Shown piece by piece: positions 18,398 to 28,832 of a stretch of 46,485 nucleotides of DNA. Source of the stretch: an uncultured Hyphomicrobiales bacterium (lineage in GTDB: Bacteria; Pseudomonadota; Alphaproteobacteria; Rhizobiales; Beijerinckiaceae); assembly GCA_903932535.1 (NCBI GenBank), contig CAIZGR010000252.1, forward strand, positions 1 to 46,485. Direction: 5' to 3'. How positions within the stretch are numbered: the first letter of the stretch is position 1; every line of letters begins with the position of its first letter. The notes beneath the pieces are model-generated. The model did no database searches and was not told the DNA's origin. It saw only the letters and a list, made by a program, of their open reading frames with translations. Position numbers and translations under genes: made by a program.

Positions 18398-19329
18398 GCT
18401 TCGCCTTCGGATCGGGCGCTTCGTCGAGGCCGGCCCTCGCCGGCGCGGCGAAAGACGCCGGCCCGGCCAAGGTTCTTTTGCGCAACGAACGCGCCGGGCG
18501 CGGGGCGTTTCGACTCCGCCTGCCGCTCGACCGTCCCCCGCCGCTCGGGCTCGAGGTTGTGCTGACGCTGGCGGTTCTGACCTGCGCGGCGGGCTACGGA
18601 GCGATTCGCGGCGGACAGCTCGACGACTTCGTCGCCCGTCACGGCGGCGTCGGCGACGTCGCCGCCCGCGTGCTCGGCTTCGGCGTCGACGTCGTCACGG
18701 TCTCCGGCGCGACCCACATGACCGAGCCGCGAATCCTGGCGATCGCGGGGGTCAGCAGCAAGAATTCGCTGCCGTTCTTCGACGTCGCCGAGGCGAAGGC
18801 GCGGCTCGAGGCCGATCCGCTCGTCAAGCAGGCGAGCGTGCGTAAGCTCTACCCCAACCAGATCGTCATCGACGTCGTGGAGCGGACGCCCTACGCGGTC
18901 TGGCAGAAGGACGGCCAGGTGCGCGCCGTCGCCGCCGACGGCGCGCCCATCGACGACGTTCGGGACAGCCGCTACGCCGGCCTGCCCTTCGTCGTGGGCG
19001 AGGGCGCCAACGCGCGGGCGCGCGAATTCGCCGCCCTGTTGGACGCGATGGAGGAATTGAAGCCGCGGGTCGTGGCCGGCGTGCTGATCGGCCAGCGCCG
19101 CTGGAACCTGAGGCTGAAATCCGGAATCGACGTCAAGCTGCCCGAGGTCGACCCTACGGCCGCCGTCGCGACCCTGCTCCGGCTCGAGCGCGAGCAAAGG
19201 CTTCTGGAGCGCGACGTGCTGGCGCTCGACTTCCGCGCGCCCGATCGCGTCTTCGTGCGCCTGACCCAGGACTCGGCTGCGGCCTGGACCGAGGCGCACG
19301 CGCCCAAGAAAAAAGACGCGCAGCCATGA
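18385..19329 (+). CDS. ftsQ: Cell division protein FtsQ
   Basis: The 314-residue bitopic divisome protein links early and late division proteins (FtsB/FtsL). It has a cytosolic N-terminal tail of about 50 residues, one transmembrane helix (about 53-72, [18 protein letters not shown]), a POTRA domain starting near [20 protein letters not shown] with [19 protein letters not shown], and the FtsQ beta domain, ending in a Lys-rich tail. GTG 18385 was chosen because it lies inside the ddl end and gives the usual tail length. It overlaps ddl and also ftsA (ATGA at 19326-19329), so the three are translationally coupled. Confidence 0.92.
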   Translation: MRPLSFAFGSGASSRPALAGAAKDAGPAKVLLRNERAGRGAFRLRLPLDRPPPLGLEVVLTLAVLTCAAGYGAIRGGQLDDFVARHGGVGDVAARVLGFGVDVVTVSGATHMTEPRILAIAGVSSKNSLPFFDVAEAKARLEADPLVKQASVRKLYPNQIVIDVVERTPYAVWQKDGQVRAVAADGAPIDDVRDSRYAGLPFVVGEGANARAREFAALLDAMEELKPRVVAGVLIGQRRWNLRLKSGIDVKLPEVDPTAAVATLLRLEREQRLLERDVLALDFRAPDRVFVRLTQDSAAAWTEAHAPKKKDAQP

Positions 19330-20642
19330 CCTTCCGGCCGCTTCCCCCGCGCATGCGCCAGATCCCTCCCCGCAAGGCGGCGATCCTGTCGGTTCTCGAC
19401 ATCGGCGCGTCGAAAATCGTCTGCCTGATCGCGCGGCTGAACCCGATGGAGCCATCGACGTCGCTGCGCGGGCGCACGCATCGCTGCAAGATTCTCGGTA
19501 TCGGCCATCAGCGGTCGAACGGAGTCAAGGGCGGCGCGATCGTCGATCTCCAGGCGGCGGAACACGCGACGCGGCTGGCGATCGACGCGGCCGAGCGCAT
19601 GGCCGGCGTCGAGGTCGGCGGGGTGATCGTCAACATGTCGGGAGGGCTGCTCTCCTCGCAGCGTTTCAACGCCAAGGTCGCGCTGCGCGGCAAGACGGTC
19701 TCGGACCAGGACATCCACCGGGTGCTCGAAGCGGCGTCCGCGGCGAGCACGCAGCCCGGCCGCACGGTCCTGCACGGCCTGCCGACGACCTTCTCGCTCG
19801 ACGCCACGCGCGACGTGAACGATCCCAGGGGCATGATCGGCGAGCAGCTCGGCGTCGACCTCCACGTCGCCTCGTGCGAGCTGGCGGCGGCGCGGAACCT
19901 GATGCTGGTCGTCGAGCGCTGCCATCTGCGCGTCGAGGCGATGGTGGCGACGCCCTATGCGGCGGGCCTCTCGACGCTGGTCGACGACGAGGCCGAGCTC
20001 GGCTCGGCGGTGATCGATTTCGGCGGCGGCGCCACCACGGTCGGCGTCTTCTCCGGCGGCCGGCTCATCCACGTCGACGCGGTCGCGGTCGGCGGCATTC
20101 ACGTCACCCGCGACATCGCCCGCGGCCTCAACGTGTCGATGACCGACGCCGAGCGCCTCAAGACGCTCTACGGCGCCTGCATCGCCTCGCCCTCCGACGA
20201 CCGCGAGTCGATCGCCGTGCACCGGCTCGGCGACGACATGGATCATCCTACACATCTGCCGAAGTCGGAGCTGATCCGGATCATCCGTCCGCGCGTCGAG
20301 GAGATCCTGGAGCTGGTGCGGGACCGGCTGCGCGCCTCCGGCCACGCCGCCCATGTCGGCCGCCGGCTGGTGGTGACCGGCGGCGCCTGTCAGTTGACGG
20401 GCCTGCCGGAGCTGGTCCGCTCGGTCATTTCGAGCCAGGCCCGAATGGGGCGGCCGCTCGGGATCGAGGGCCTGCCGGAATCGGGCAAGAGCCCGTCCTT
20501 CTCGACCGCGGTCGGCCTGATGATCTACCCGCAGATGGCGGGCCTCGAATATTTCGAACCCTCCCGTTACGCCGCACGGCAGGCCTACGAGGGGGAAGGA
20601 TACGCGACCCGGGTCGGGCGCTGGCTCAAGGAAAGTTTCTGA
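19326..20642 (+). CDS. ftsA: Cell division protein FtsA
   Basis: The 438-residue actin-like ATPase tethers FtsZ to the membrane. The phosphate-1 loop is [16 protein letters not shown] (about residues 20-35), the FtsA-specific 1C domain follows (from about [14 protein letters not shown]), phosphate-2 is [16 protein letters not shown] and the adenosine motif is [15 protein letters not shown]. The C-terminus (GRWLKESF) looks like the short amphipathic membrane-targeting helix. It starts within the ftsQ stop codon and is followed by ftsZ after 91 bp. Confidence 0.95.
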   Translation: MTFRPLPPRMRQIPPRKAAILSVLDIGASKIVCLIARLNPMEPSTSLRGRTHRCKILGIGHQRSNGVKGGAIVDLQAAEHATRLAIDAAERMAGVEVGGVIVNMSGGLLSSQRFNAKVALRGKTVSDQDIHRVLEAASAASTQPGRTVLHGLPTTFSLDATRDVNDPRGMIGEQLGVDLHVASCELAAARNLMLVVERCHLRVEAMVATPYAAGLSTLVDDEAELGSAVIDFGGGATTVGVFSGGRLIHVDAVAVGGIHVTRDIARGLNVSMTDAERLKTLYGACIASPSDDRESIAVHRLGDDMDHPTHLPKSELIRIIRPRVEEILELVRDRLRASGHAAHVGRRLVVTGGACQLTGLPELVRSVISSQARMGRPLGIEGLPESGKSPSFSTAVGLMIYPQMAGLEYFEPSRYAARQAYEGEGYATRVGRWLKESF

Positions 20643-20733
20643 ACGGATTTCGGGTCCCGCCGGCGGGGGCCCGGATAGCGCGCAAAACGCAGTCACATCG
20701 GCGTCCGCGGGCGCCCAACGGGATGAGGTACTC

Positions 20734-22359
20734 ATGTCTATCAACTTGAAGGCGCCCGAACTGAGGGAACTGAAGCCGCGCATCATGGTGTGCGGCGTGG
20801 GCGGTGCCGGCGGCAACGCGGTCAACAACATGATCGTGTCGGGGCTCTCCGGGGTCGATTTCGTCGTCGCCAACACCGACGCGCAGGCGCTGACCTCCTC
20901 CCGCGCCGAACGCATCATCCAGATGGGTCTCCAAGTGACCGAAGGCCTGGGCGCCGGCTCCAAGCCCGAAGTCGGCAAGGCCGCCGCCGAAGAGGCGCTC
21001 GAGGAGATCCGCGACCATCTCGCCGGCGCGCACATGGTGTTCGTCACGGCCGGCATGGGCGGCGGCACCGGCACGGGCGCCGCCCCCGTGATCGCCCGCG
21101 CCGCGCGCGACATGGGCATCCTGACCGTCGGCGTCGTCACCAAGCCGTTCCATTTCGAGGGCGGTCGCCGGATGAAGGTCGCCGAGCAGGGCATCTCCGA
21201 CCTGCAGAAGGCGGTCGACACGCTGATCATCATCCCGAATCAGAACCTCTTCCGCGTCGCCAACGAGAAGACCACCTTCGCCGACGCGTTCTCCATGGCC
21301 GACCAGGTGCTCTATTCGGGCGTCGCCTGCATCACCGACCTCATGGTCAAGGAAGGCCTCATCAACCTCGACTTCGCCGACGTCCGCTCGATCATGAGCG
21401 AGATGGGCAAGGCGATGATGGGCACGGGCGAGGCGACCGGCGAGAAGCGGGCGGTGCTCGCGGCCGAGGCGGCCATCGCCAATCCGCTGCTCGACGAGAC
21501 CTCGATGCGGGGCGCGCGCGGGCTGCTCATCTCGATCACCGGCGGCAACGACCTCACCCTCTACGAAGTCGACGAAGCGGCGAGCCGCATCCGCCAGGAA
21601 GTCGACGAGGAGGCCAACATCATCCTCGGCGCGACCTTCGATTCCGCCCTCGACGGGGTCGTGCGGGTCTCGGTCGTCGCCACCGGAATCGACCAGGTGG
21701 CGATCACCCAGATCGAGGCGATCACCGCGCAGATGCGGGCGGAGCCGCCCCAGCGGGCGCGCGCCCAGGCGCCGGCTCGGGGCTACGCGCCGGCCGACCA
21801 TGCGCCCGTCGCCGCCGTGGTCAACGACGTCGAGATCCAGCCGGTCGCTCCGGTTTCGGTCGCGTTCCCCGACCCGATCGACCCGCGGCGCGCGCCGCAG
21901 GAGGAGGAATACGCCGACTTCATCCCGCCCGAACCCGAGCAGCCGATGGTCCGCGCGCCGCGCATGCCGCAGATCGAGGATCTGCCGCAGGTGGCGCAGA
22001 ACCAGTTGCGCGCGGTCCGCGAGGCCCAGGCCGCCGCCGCCGCGGGAGCGCCGGAAGCGCGCCGCAAGTCGCTGCTCGAGAAGCTGGCCGCCTTCGGCAT
22101 CAACCGGCATGACGAAGAGCCGCCGGTGGGGAGACCGGCCGTCGCCCAGCACGCGCCGCTCGCGACCCAGCCGCGCGCCTACACGACCCCGGTGGCCCAG
22201 CCGGACTTCAACCGCGCCCAGCCCCGTCCGTTGCCGCCGCGCGCGCCGGCGGCCCCGGTCGCGAGCCTCGACCCGCACGGCCGGCCGGCCCACCGGCCTC
22301 CGGTCACCGAGGACGACCAGCTCGACATCCCGGCGTTTCTGCGCCGGCAGCAGAACTGA
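20734..22359 (+). CDS. ftsZ: Cell division GTPase FtsZ with long C-terminal linker
   Basis: The 541-residue tubulin homologue forms the Z ring. The GTP-binding signature GGGTGTG is at residues 109-115, preceded by [12 protein letters not shown] near residue 22, with the T7 loop region [15 protein letters not shown]. The globular domain ends near residue 330. A Pro/Ala/Arg-rich linker of about 190 residues follows and then the conserved C-terminal peptide [12 protein letters not shown] that binds FtsA. The long linker is typical of alphaproteobacteria. A good ribosome site (gatgagg) precedes the ATG. I see no CtrA box in the 91-bp gap before it. Confidence 0.97.
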   Translation: MSINLKAPELRELKPRIMVCGVGGAGGNAVNNMIVSGLSGVDFVVANTDAQALTSSRAERIIQMGLQVTEGLGAGSKPEVGKAAAEEALEEIRDHLAGAHMVFVTAGMGGGTGTGAAPVIARAARDMGILTVGVVTKPFHFEGGRRMKVAEQGISDLQKAVDTLIIIPNQNLFRVANEKTTFADAFSMADQVLYSGVACITDLMVKEGLINLDFADVRSIMSEMGKAMMGTGEATGEKRAVLAAEAAIANPLLDETSMRGARGLLISITGGNDLTLYEVDEAASRIRQEVDEEANIILGATFDSALDGVVRVSVVATGIDQVAITQIEAITAQMRAEPPQRARAQAPARGYAPADHAPVAAVVNDVEIQPVAPVSVAFPDPIDPRRAPQEEEYADFIPPEPEQPMVRAPRMPQIEDLPQVAQNQLRAVREAQAAAAAGAPEARRKSLLEKLAAFGINRHDEEPPVGRPAVAQHAPLATQPRAYTTPVAQPDFNRAQPRPLPPRAPAAPVASLDPHGRPAHRPPVTEDDQLDIPAFLRRQQN

Positions 22360-22380
22360 TTGGTGGCGAAAAACGCTCCA

Positions 22381-22408
22381 GCCGGCCGCGGCGACAGCCG
22401 CGGCCGGC
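22381..22408. terminator. Hairpin with 12-bp perfect stem after ftsZ
   Basis: gccggccgcggc and gccgcggccggc form a perfect 12-bp stem around the loop gaca, 21 bp after the ftsZ stop. The sequence after it is moderately T-rich (catttccgtttaatcatttttt), which supports a rho-independent terminator. The rest of the 22409-22671 gap is relatively AT-rich at first (22410-22500) and probably carries the lpxC promoter; I cannot place -35/-10 boxes confidently. Confidence 0.7.
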
Positions 22409-22671
22409 CGCATTTCCGTTTAATCATTTTTTGATGTTTCTGCTGTAGCGCGCTGAATTCAAAAGATAAAGTGGTTCCGGGCAGCCTGTAATTTTTGTTC
22501 ACCAAAGGTGATTTGTCTCCGTCCCTGCCGGCCTTCTATTGTGCTCCCACCATACGGGTCCTCCTCGCTGCGGCGATGTGTTCGAGACCGTCATTAGGGC
22601 GCTGCGCCGCCGTTCATGAACGCGGCGAGCGCCCCAAACAGGGCCGGGCGAAAGCCTGGAGGCAATCGAAG

Positions 22672-23625
22672 ATGAAGGCAGCTTATCAGACGACACTGCG
22701 TCGCCGCGTTTCGATAGGCGGCGTAGGCGTTCATTCGGCTGCGCCCGCGCAACTCGTCTTGCATCCCGCCGGACCCGACACGGGCGTCACGTTCCTGCGC
22801 ACCGGCCTGCCGGACGGCCGCGAGCAACTCCTGAAGGCGCGACGGTCGAACGTCACCCACACCGCTCTGTGCACCATCATCGGCGACGCCTCGGGGACGA
22901 GCGTGAGCACGGTCGAGCACCTGCTCGCCGCCCTCTCGGGCTTGCAGGTCGACAACGTCCTCGTCGAGATCGACGGCCCCGAGACCCCGATCATGGACGG
23001 CTCGGCCGCCGATTTCGTCGCCGCGATCGATCGGGTCGGCGTCGTGCAGCAGGCGCGGACGAGGCGCGCGCTCAAGATCCTGAAGCCGGTGCGGGTCGAA
23101 CGCGACGGCGGCTTCGCCGAATTGCTTCCGGCCGAGCGCGGCTTCCGGCTCGACGTCGAGATTGATTTCGCCTCGCCCGCGATCGGCCGCCAGCGCCTCG
23201 CCTTCAACCTCGAGCCGGCGGCGTTCCGGCGGGAGATCGCGCGGGCGCGCACTTTCGGCTTCGTCAGCGACGTCAAGAGGCTGTGGCAGGCGGGCTATGC
23301 GCTCGGCTCGTCGCTCGAAAACTCGGTCGCCATCGACAAGGACGAGATTCTCAACCCCGAGGGCCTGCGCTACGCCGACGAATTCGTCCGCCACAAGGCC
23401 CTCGACGCCGTCGGCGATCTGTCTCTCGCGGGGGCGCCGATCGTCGGCGTCTACCGGACCTACCGGCCCGGTCACAAGCTCAACGCGCTCGCGCTCGAAG
23501 CGCTGTTCGCCGACCGGTCGGCCTATACGTATTCCGACGCTGCGGCCGCGAGGCCCTTCGTCAAGGGTTTCGGCGCCGGCGCGCATGTTCCGGCCGCCGC
23601 GGCGGCGTTCGCCGCGGCCGACTGA
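22672..23625 (+). CDS. lpxC: UDP-3-O-acyl-N-acetylglucosamine deacetylase
   Basis: The 317-residue zinc enzyme catalyses the committed step of lipid A synthesis at the cytosolic side of the inner membrane. Family marks are QTTLRRRVSIGGVGVHS, the zinc His83 in STVEHLLAALSG, DGPETPIMDGSA, the FGF-containing TFGFVSDV and FVRHKALDAVGDL, which holds the second zinc His and the metal-ligand Asp. ATG 22672 has a good ribosome site (ggaggcaatcgaag). Frames reading further upstream to 22495 have no family resemblance. The position between ftsZ and bamD is the usual alphaproteobacterial one. Confidence 0.96.
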   Translation: MKAAYQTTLRRRVSIGGVGVHSAAPAQLVLHPAGPDTGVTFLRTGLPDGREQLLKARRSNVTHTALCTIIGDASGTSVSTVEHLLAALSGLQVDNVLVEIDGPETPIMDGSAADFVAAIDRVGVVQQARTRRALKILKPVRVERDGGFAELLPAERGFRLDVEIDFASPAIGRQRLAFNLEPAAFRREIARARTFGFVSDVKRLWQAGYALGSSLENSVAIDKDEILNPEGLRYADEFVRHKALDAVGDLSLAGAPIVGVYRTYRPGHKLNALALEALFADRSAYTYSDAAAARPFVKGFGAGAHVPAAAAAFAAAD

Positions 23626-23828
23626 CAGCGCGACGGGTTTTTCGCGCCGGCGCTTGCGCACGTGGCGCAGCGCCGCCACATTTTGCGGCCATTGACGAAC
23701 CGCGCGCGACGTCCGCGGAAAGTGGCGCGCGCGGCGGGACTGGGGTAAACACCCGCTGCGCCGCAAGGCGACGGGCGGGGCGGCCGGGCCCTGAATCCCC
23801 CATCGTAGCTGCAATCGGGTCCGAACGT

Positions 23829-24728
23829 ATGGTCAAGGTCGAACTGGGCGTCATTTCCTCGATGGCCGTCGGGCGGGCGGCGCGCCGCGCCGCCGCAATT
23901 TCGGCGCTGGTCGCGCTCGGGCTCTGCGCCGCGGGCTGCGCGATGATCGACCAGTTCAATCCCTTCGGCGCAGAAAAATACAAGATGGAGATCAAGCCGG
24001 ACACGCCGGCGAGCCGCACCTACGATCAGGGCCTCGAGAAGCTGGCGAACGGCTCGCCGCAGGAGGCGGCGAAGAAGTTCACCGAACTCGGCAAGCAGTA
24101 TCCCGAATCCGACTGGGCCCGCAAAGGCCTGCTGATGACGATCTACGCGGACTATCAGGCCGGGAGTTACACCGACGCCGAGACCGGGGCCGAGCGATTC
24201 CTGAAGGAATATCCCAATTCGCCCGACGCGCCTTACGTCGCGTATCTGCAAGCCAACGCCTATTACGAGCAAATTCCCGACATCTCGCGCGACCAAGACG
24301 CAGCGAACAAGGCGCTCTCCGGATTCCAGGAGATTGTGAAGAAGTATCCGAAGTCCGAATACGTCGAAGACTCGAAGTTCAAGATCACCGTCTGCGAGGA
24401 CCAGCTCGCCGGCAAGGAGATGTCGATCGGCCGGTTCTACCTCAACCGGCACAATTACACCGCGGCCATCAACCGCTTCCGTAACGTGCTGCAATATTAT
24501 CAGACGACCCGCCACGCGCCGGAGGCGCTCTATCGCCTCGTCGAGGCTTATCTCGGCCTCGGAATCACCAACGAGGCGCAGACGGCGGCCGCCGTGCTCG
24601 GCCACAACTTCCCCGACAGCCAGTGGTACAAGGACGCCTTCAGCCTGCTCCAGGGCAAAGGCCTGTCGCCGCAGGAAAATTCAGAGTCGTGGATGTCGAA
24701 GATCTACCACACGGTCGTTCCGTCCTGA
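23829..24728 (+). CDS. bamD: Outer membrane assembly lipoprotein BamD
   Basis: The 299-residue lipoprotein of the BAM complex inserts beta-barrel proteins in the outer membrane. The lipobox LCAAGC puts the lipidated Cys at residue 37. The mature part has five TPR-like repeats starting at SRTYDQGLEKLANGSPQEA, with clear patches in KKFTELGKQYPESDWARK, FLKEYPNSPDAPYVAYLQA and RFYLNRHNYTAAINRFRNV. ATG 23829 gives a long n-region before the lipobox; an internal Met at residue 12 is an alternative. It follows lpxC after 203 bp and precedes recN by 16 bp. Confidence 0.95.
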   Translation: MVKVELGVISSMAVGRAARRAAAISALVALGLCAAGCAMIDQFNPFGAEKYKMEIKPDTPASRTYDQGLEKLANGSPQEAAKKFTELGKQYPESDWARKGLLMTIYADYQAGSYTDAETGAERFLKEYPNSPDAPYVAYLQANAYYEQIPDISRDQDAANKALSGFQEIVKKYPKSEYVEDSKFKITVCEDQLAGKEMSIGRFYLNRHNYTAAINRFRNVLQYYQTTRHAPEALYRLVEAYLGLGITNEAQTAAAVLGHNFPDSQWYKDAFSLLQGKGLSPQENSESWMSKIYHTVVPS

Positions 24729-24744
24729 GCGGAGCGTCACACCC

Positions 24745-26415
24745 ATGCTCGCGCGTCTCTCCATCCGCGACGTGGTCCTGATCGATCAGCTCGATCTCGA
24801 ATTCTCGACAGGCCTGACGATCCTCACCGGAGAAACGGGCGCGGGCAAATCGATCCTGCTCGACTCCCTGTCGCTGGCGCTCGGAGCGCGCGGCGACGGC
24901 GGTCTGGTCCGTCATGGCCAGACGCAAGGGCAGGTGATCGCGGTGTTCGAGCTTCCGCCCGGTCACGCCGCCCACGCCCTGCTCGAAGGGCAGGACATCG
25001 AGATCGGGGACCAGTTGATCCTGCGGCGCGTCCAGCTCGCCGACGGGCGGACCCGGGCCTACGTCAACGACCAGAGCGTGAGCGTGCAGGCGCTGCGCGC
25101 GCTCGCCTCGTCCCTGGTCGAGATCCACGGCCAGCATGACGAGCGCGCGCTGACAGATCCCGCGATCCACCGGGCGCTGGTCGATTCCTATGGCGGTCTG
25201 GATGGGCAGGCGAAGGCGACGCAGGAAGCCTACGCGGCGCTGCGCGACGCCGAACGCGCGCTCGAATCCGAACGCGCCCGCGTCGCCGCCGCGGAAGCCG
25301 AGGCCGATTTCGCCCGCCACGCCCATGAGGAGCTGACCAAGCTCGCCGTTCAGCCCGGCGAGGAGGAAGAGCTCGCCGCCCGCCGGCAGGCGATGATGCA
25401 GGGCGAGAAGGTCGCCGCCGACATCCGCGAGGCGCGCGATCACCTGAGCGGCGACGCGGCGATCCTGCCGATGCTGCTCTCCGTGTCGCGGCGGCTGCAG
25501 CGCCGCATGCCGCAGGCGCCCTCCCTCATCGAACCGAGCGTCAAGGCGCTGGACGAGGCGATCGAAGCCCTCGAAGGCGCGACCCGGGCGGTCGAGGATG
25601 CGCTCGACGCCTGCGCCTACGATCCGCAGGCGCTCGAACGCTGCGAGGAAAGGCTCTTCACCCTGCGCGCGATGAGCCGCAAGCACGGCGCGCCGATCGA
25701 CAACCTGCCGGCGCTGGCGCAGAAATACGCCGACGATCTGGCGGCCCTCGACGCGGGGCGGGACGAGGTCGTGCGGCTCGAAGCCGAGGTCGGCCGGACG
25801 CGCGAGGCCTATCGGGCCGCGGCGCGCGCGCTCAGCGCCGCCCGCGGGCAAAGCGCCCGCGAACTCGAAAAGGCGGTGACCGCCGAATTGCCGCCGCTGA
25901 AACTCGAACGCGCGCAATTCCGGGTCGAGCTGAAGAGCGACGAAGGGCTCGCCGCGCCGAGCGGCTGGGACCGGGCCGAATTCCTCGTCCGGACCAATCC
26001 CGGATCGCGTCCCGGGCCGCTGATGAAGGTCGCCTCGGGCGGCGAGCTGTCGCGTTTCCTGCTCGCGATCAAGGTGTGCCTCGCCGAGCGAGGCACCGCG
26101 CCGACGCTCGTCTTCGACGAGATCGACGCCGGCGTCGGTGGAGCGGTCGCGGACGCGATGGGCCACAGGCTCGCGCGCCTCGCGGCCCGGGCGCAGGTGC
26201 TCGCCGTGACGCATGCGCCGCAGGTCGCCGCCCGCGCGCGGAGCCATTACCGGATATCCAAGAGCGACGTCGGCGAAGGGGAACGCGTCGTCACCAGCGT
26301 CGCCCGCCTCCAGTCGGACGAACGGCGCGAGGAGATCGCGCGCATGCTGGCCGGCGCGCAGATCACCCGCGAAGCGCGCGCCGCCGCCAAGAGCCTGATC
26401 GAGAAGGCCGGATGA
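24745..26415 (+). CDS. recN: DNA repair protein RecN
   Basis: The 556-residue SMC-like ATPase acts in double-strand break repair. Walker A is GETGAGKS (residues 29-36), a long helical/coiled-coil region spans about 150-370, the signature KVASGGELSRFLLAIK lies near residue 430 and Walker B is LVFDEIDAGVGG. The order of motifs and length fit RecN. It probably shares a transcript with bamD. In many Rhizobiales ligA follows; here a hairpin-rich non-coding stretch and an unrelated gene follow instead. I see no alphaproteobacterial SOS box in the short gap upstream. Confidence 0.96.
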   Translation: MLARLSIRDVVLIDQLDLEFSTGLTILTGETGAGKSILLDSLSLALGARGDGGLVRHGQTQGQVIAVFELPPGHAAHALLEGQDIEIGDQLILRRVQLADGRTRAYVNDQSVSVQALRALASSLVEIHGQHDERALTDPAIHRALVDSYGGLDGQAKATQEAYAALRDAERALESERARVAAAEAEADFARHAHEELTKLAVQPGEEEELAARRQAMMQGEKVAADIREARDHLSGDAAILPMLLSVSRRLQRRMPQAPSLIEPSVKALDEAIEALEGATRAVEDALDACAYDPQALERCEERLFTLRAMSRKHGAPIDNLPALAQKYADDLAALDAGRDEVVRLEAEVGRTREAYRAAARALSAARGQSARELEKAVTAELPPLKLERAQFRVELKSDEGLAAPSGWDRAEFLVRTNPGSRPGPLMKVASGGELSRFLLAIKVCLAERGTAPTLVFDEIDAGVGGAVADAMGHRLARLAARAQVLAVTHAPQVAARARSHYRISKSDVGEGERVVTSVARLQSDERREEIARMLAGAQITREARAAAKSLIEKAG

Positions 26416-26444
26416 CACCAGTCCGCCTAAAGTCCAAGGGAGAT

Positions 26445-26709
26445 CCCTCGGCTTTGCCGGGGAGGCAGTAGAAGTTTGACATTTTCGGCGGTATGCGCGC
26501 GCCTCACTCTCAGGAAAAAGGGTCGGCAGTTGCATTCGCGCCCATTGATTTCCACGCGTGGTAAAGTCCTCATCGGCGGCAAGGCGGCCTCAAGCAAGGT
26601 GTTTGGCATCCGCACAACGAGTGTCGATTCGTGGTGAGTCCTCATAGGTCTGGGGAAATTCGGCCCCTTTGAGGGGCCCCAATATTAAAGCCCCCGGCTT
26701 TGCCGGGGG
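26445..26709. mobile_element. Hairpin-bounded element, possible IS200/IS605-derived MITE
   Basis: Two hairpins that share the core cggctttgccgggg bracket about 265 bp: one at 26446-26462 (7 bp with one G-U pair) and one at 26691-26709 (ccccc-ggc-ttt-gccggggg, 8 bp perfect). A third hairpin ggcccc-tttga-ggggcc lies at 26672-26688. No transposase gene is inside. Short subterminal hairpins and a nearby ttac are features of IS200/IS605 ends, but these hairpins could equally be terminators for recN. I see no supported gene in the 26416-27066 gap; a 72-codon minus-strand frame at 26427-26645 has no recognisable match. Confidence 0.4.
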
Positions 26710-27066
26710 ATACTTACACGTAGGCCTCACGTCGAAAATTCTATCTCTCGCCAGGATCTCCGAACGCGTGCCGCTCGTGCCTGCCGCTGACGCTATCCTT
26801 GTCGCCGAACTTCAGCGCCGGCTATCAGTCTTGGCTGCAACGCTCCACCAGGACGCCCGTAAATCGACGTCAGTCGAAATGCCCAAGAAAGCCGCTGGGC
26901 ATAACGGCTCCTCGGGAATCGGCGATTGAGGCGTCCGACTGCCCATCCAATAATCTGCGGTTCCCTTGACCCGCCGCCCTCGCCGCGACCCACGACAGAA
27001 TCCAGGGCCTTCATCTTCCCGTAACGCCTGCATAGTCTGATGCGAGCTTTGCGACCGGAGGCGCGA

Positions 27067-28758
27067 ATGGCGGGACACGACATCGAGGTGACGCGGCGCG
27101 ACGTGCTGATCGCCGCCGCCGGGGGGCTGGCGCTGGCGGCGGTCGAGGCGGGTCCGGCTCTCGCGCGGCAAGGGGCGGCCGTCTCGGGCGTCGTATTCGA
27201 GGACCGCGACGGGTCGGGCGCGGCGGGCACCGCCAATCCCGGCCTGCCCGGCGTCCTCGTGTCCAACGGCCGCGACGTCGCCGTCACCGGCGCCGACGGG
27301 CGCTACACGCTGCCGCTGCCCGACGAGGCGACGCTCTTCGTCGTCAAGCCGGCGGGCTTCATGCCGCCGCTCGATCCCGCGACCAACCTGCCGCGCTTCG
27401 CACGCCATCATCAGCCGCAGGGCTCGCCGGCTTCGCTCGATCTGCAGTTCGAGGGAATCGCCCCGACCGGGCCGCTGCCCGCCTCGCTCGATTTCCAGCT
27501 TGTGCGCCAGGACGAGCCGAAGGCCTTCGACGTCGTGCTCGTCACCGACCCCCAGCCCGAGACGGAGGCGGAGGTCGACTTCATCCGCGAGGACCTGATC
27601 CAGGCGCTCAGCCACACCGACGCGAAATTCGGCCTCACCGCCGGCGACGTGATGTTCGACGACCTGTCGCTCTATCCGCGCCTCAACGCCATCATCGGCA
27701 CGATCGGGCTGCCGTGGTGGAACATCGGCGGTAACCACGACCTCAATTTCGAGGCGCCCGACCGGACATACAGCCGCGAAACCTTCAAGCGGGTCTACGG
27801 GCCGAACTACTACGCCTTCTATTACGGCCCGACGCTCTTCCTCATGCTCGACAACGTCGACTATCTCGGCCCGGACCCGACCAAGCCGCGCCAGTCGGGC
27901 AAGTACGAGGGCCGCTTCGACGAGGGGCAGCTCGAATTCGTCCGCAACGTGCTGGCGCATACCCCGGACGAGACGCTGATCGTCGCCGTCATGCACATTC
28001 CGCTGCGCACCTTCCTCGGAACGGACGCCTATCAGAACACCGCCAACAAGGACGCGTTCTTCAAGCTCCTCGAAGGGCGCAAGCACACCGTCAGCTTCTC
28101 GGGCCACACCCACACCACCGAGCACCATTATTTCGGCAAGGACGACGGCTGGACGGGAGAGGCGCCGCACCATCAGCATGTGCTGACGGCGCTGTCGGGC
28201 TCCTGGTGGAGCGGGCCGTTCGATCATCGTGGCGTCGCGAGCGCCGACAGTCGCGACGGCACGCCGAACGGTTTTCATATCCTCTCGGTCGACGGGACGA
28301 ATTACACGACCCGCTTCGTGCCCGCCAAGGAGCCGAACGGCCGCCAGATGCGGCTTTCGATCGACAGCCGCTTCCACGGGATCAGCCGCGACGCGGACCG
28401 CGACTTCCGGCAGGCGCAGTTGCTGGGGTCTCCCGTGCCGCGCGCCGCGCTCGGCTCCTCGACGCTGATCGCGAACGTGTTCGACGGCGGCGAGAAGACG
28501 AAAGCGACCATGACGATCGGCGGCCGCCCGCCGGTGGCGATGGTCCGCACCGCGCGGCCCGATCCGTTCGTCGAAGAAGTGTTCGCGCGCAACGAGAAGA
28601 CGAAGAAGGCGTGGGTCAAGGCCGATCCGTCGTCGCACGTCTGGACCGCCCGCCTGCCCGCCGACCTCGCGCCCGGCGCCTACCGGGTCGAGGTGGAGGC
28701 GGTCAACGAGTACGGCAAGGTCCTCACCGGCCGGCTGGCGCTGGAGGTGACGGGCTGA
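27067..28758 (+). CDS. Tat-exported calcineurin-like metallophosphoesterase
   Basis: The 563-residue product has a Tat signal peptide: TRRDVLIAAAGGLALAAVEA with a cut near ALA-RQG. A beta-sandwich N-terminal domain (about 38-150, GVVFEDRDGSG and TGADGRYTLPLP) precedes the catalytic core: VTDPQPE (D161), GDVMFDD (D194), GGNHD (N223/H224), AVMHIP and SGHTHTTEHH. A C-terminal beta domain closes the protein. These motifs form the di-metal site of calcineurin-like phosphoesterases. The N and C domains match the MetallophosN/C arrangement of secreted enzymes. ATG 27067 is preferred to 27040 because it gives a normal short n-region. The substrate is unknown; it would act in the periplasm. Confidence 0.88.
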   Translation: MAGHDIEVTRRDVLIAAAGGLALAAVEAGPALARQGAAVSGVVFEDRDGSGAAGTANPGLPGVLVSNGRDVAVTGADGRYTLPLPDEATLFVVKPAGFMPPLDPATNLPRFARHHQPQGSPASLDLQFEGIAPTGPLPASLDFQLVRQDEPKAFDVVLVTDPQPETEAEVDFIREDLIQALSHTDAKFGLTAGDVMFDDLSLYPRLNAIIGTIGLPWWNIGGNHDLNFEAPDRTYSRETFKRVYGPNYYAFYYGPTLFLMLDNVDYLGPDPTKPRQSGKYEGRFDEGQLEFVRNVLAHTPDETLIVAVMHIPLRTFLGTDAYQNTANKDAFFKLLEGRKHTVSFSGHTHTTEHHYFGKDDGWTGEAPHHQHVLTALSGSWWSGPFDHRGVASADSRDGTPNGFHILSVDGTNYTTRFVPAKEPNGRQMRLSIDSRFHGISRDADRDFRQAQLLGSPVPRAALGSSTLIANVFDGGEKTKATMTIGGRPPVAMVRTARPDPFVEEVFARNEKTKKAWVKADPSSHVWTARLPADLAPGAYRVEVEAVNEYGKVLTGRLALEVTG

Positions 28759-28832
28759 CGGAAGCGCCGCTGCAGGCGTGATCACGAATCGCGCCGCCGC
28801 GCTCGGCGAGCGCGGCGACAGCGGGCGGTGCC

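Noticed and set aside
26427-26645. 72-residue minus-strand protein between recN and the phosphoesterase
   Set aside because: No recognisable family, no ribosome site seen, and its codons run through the hairpin at 26446-26462.
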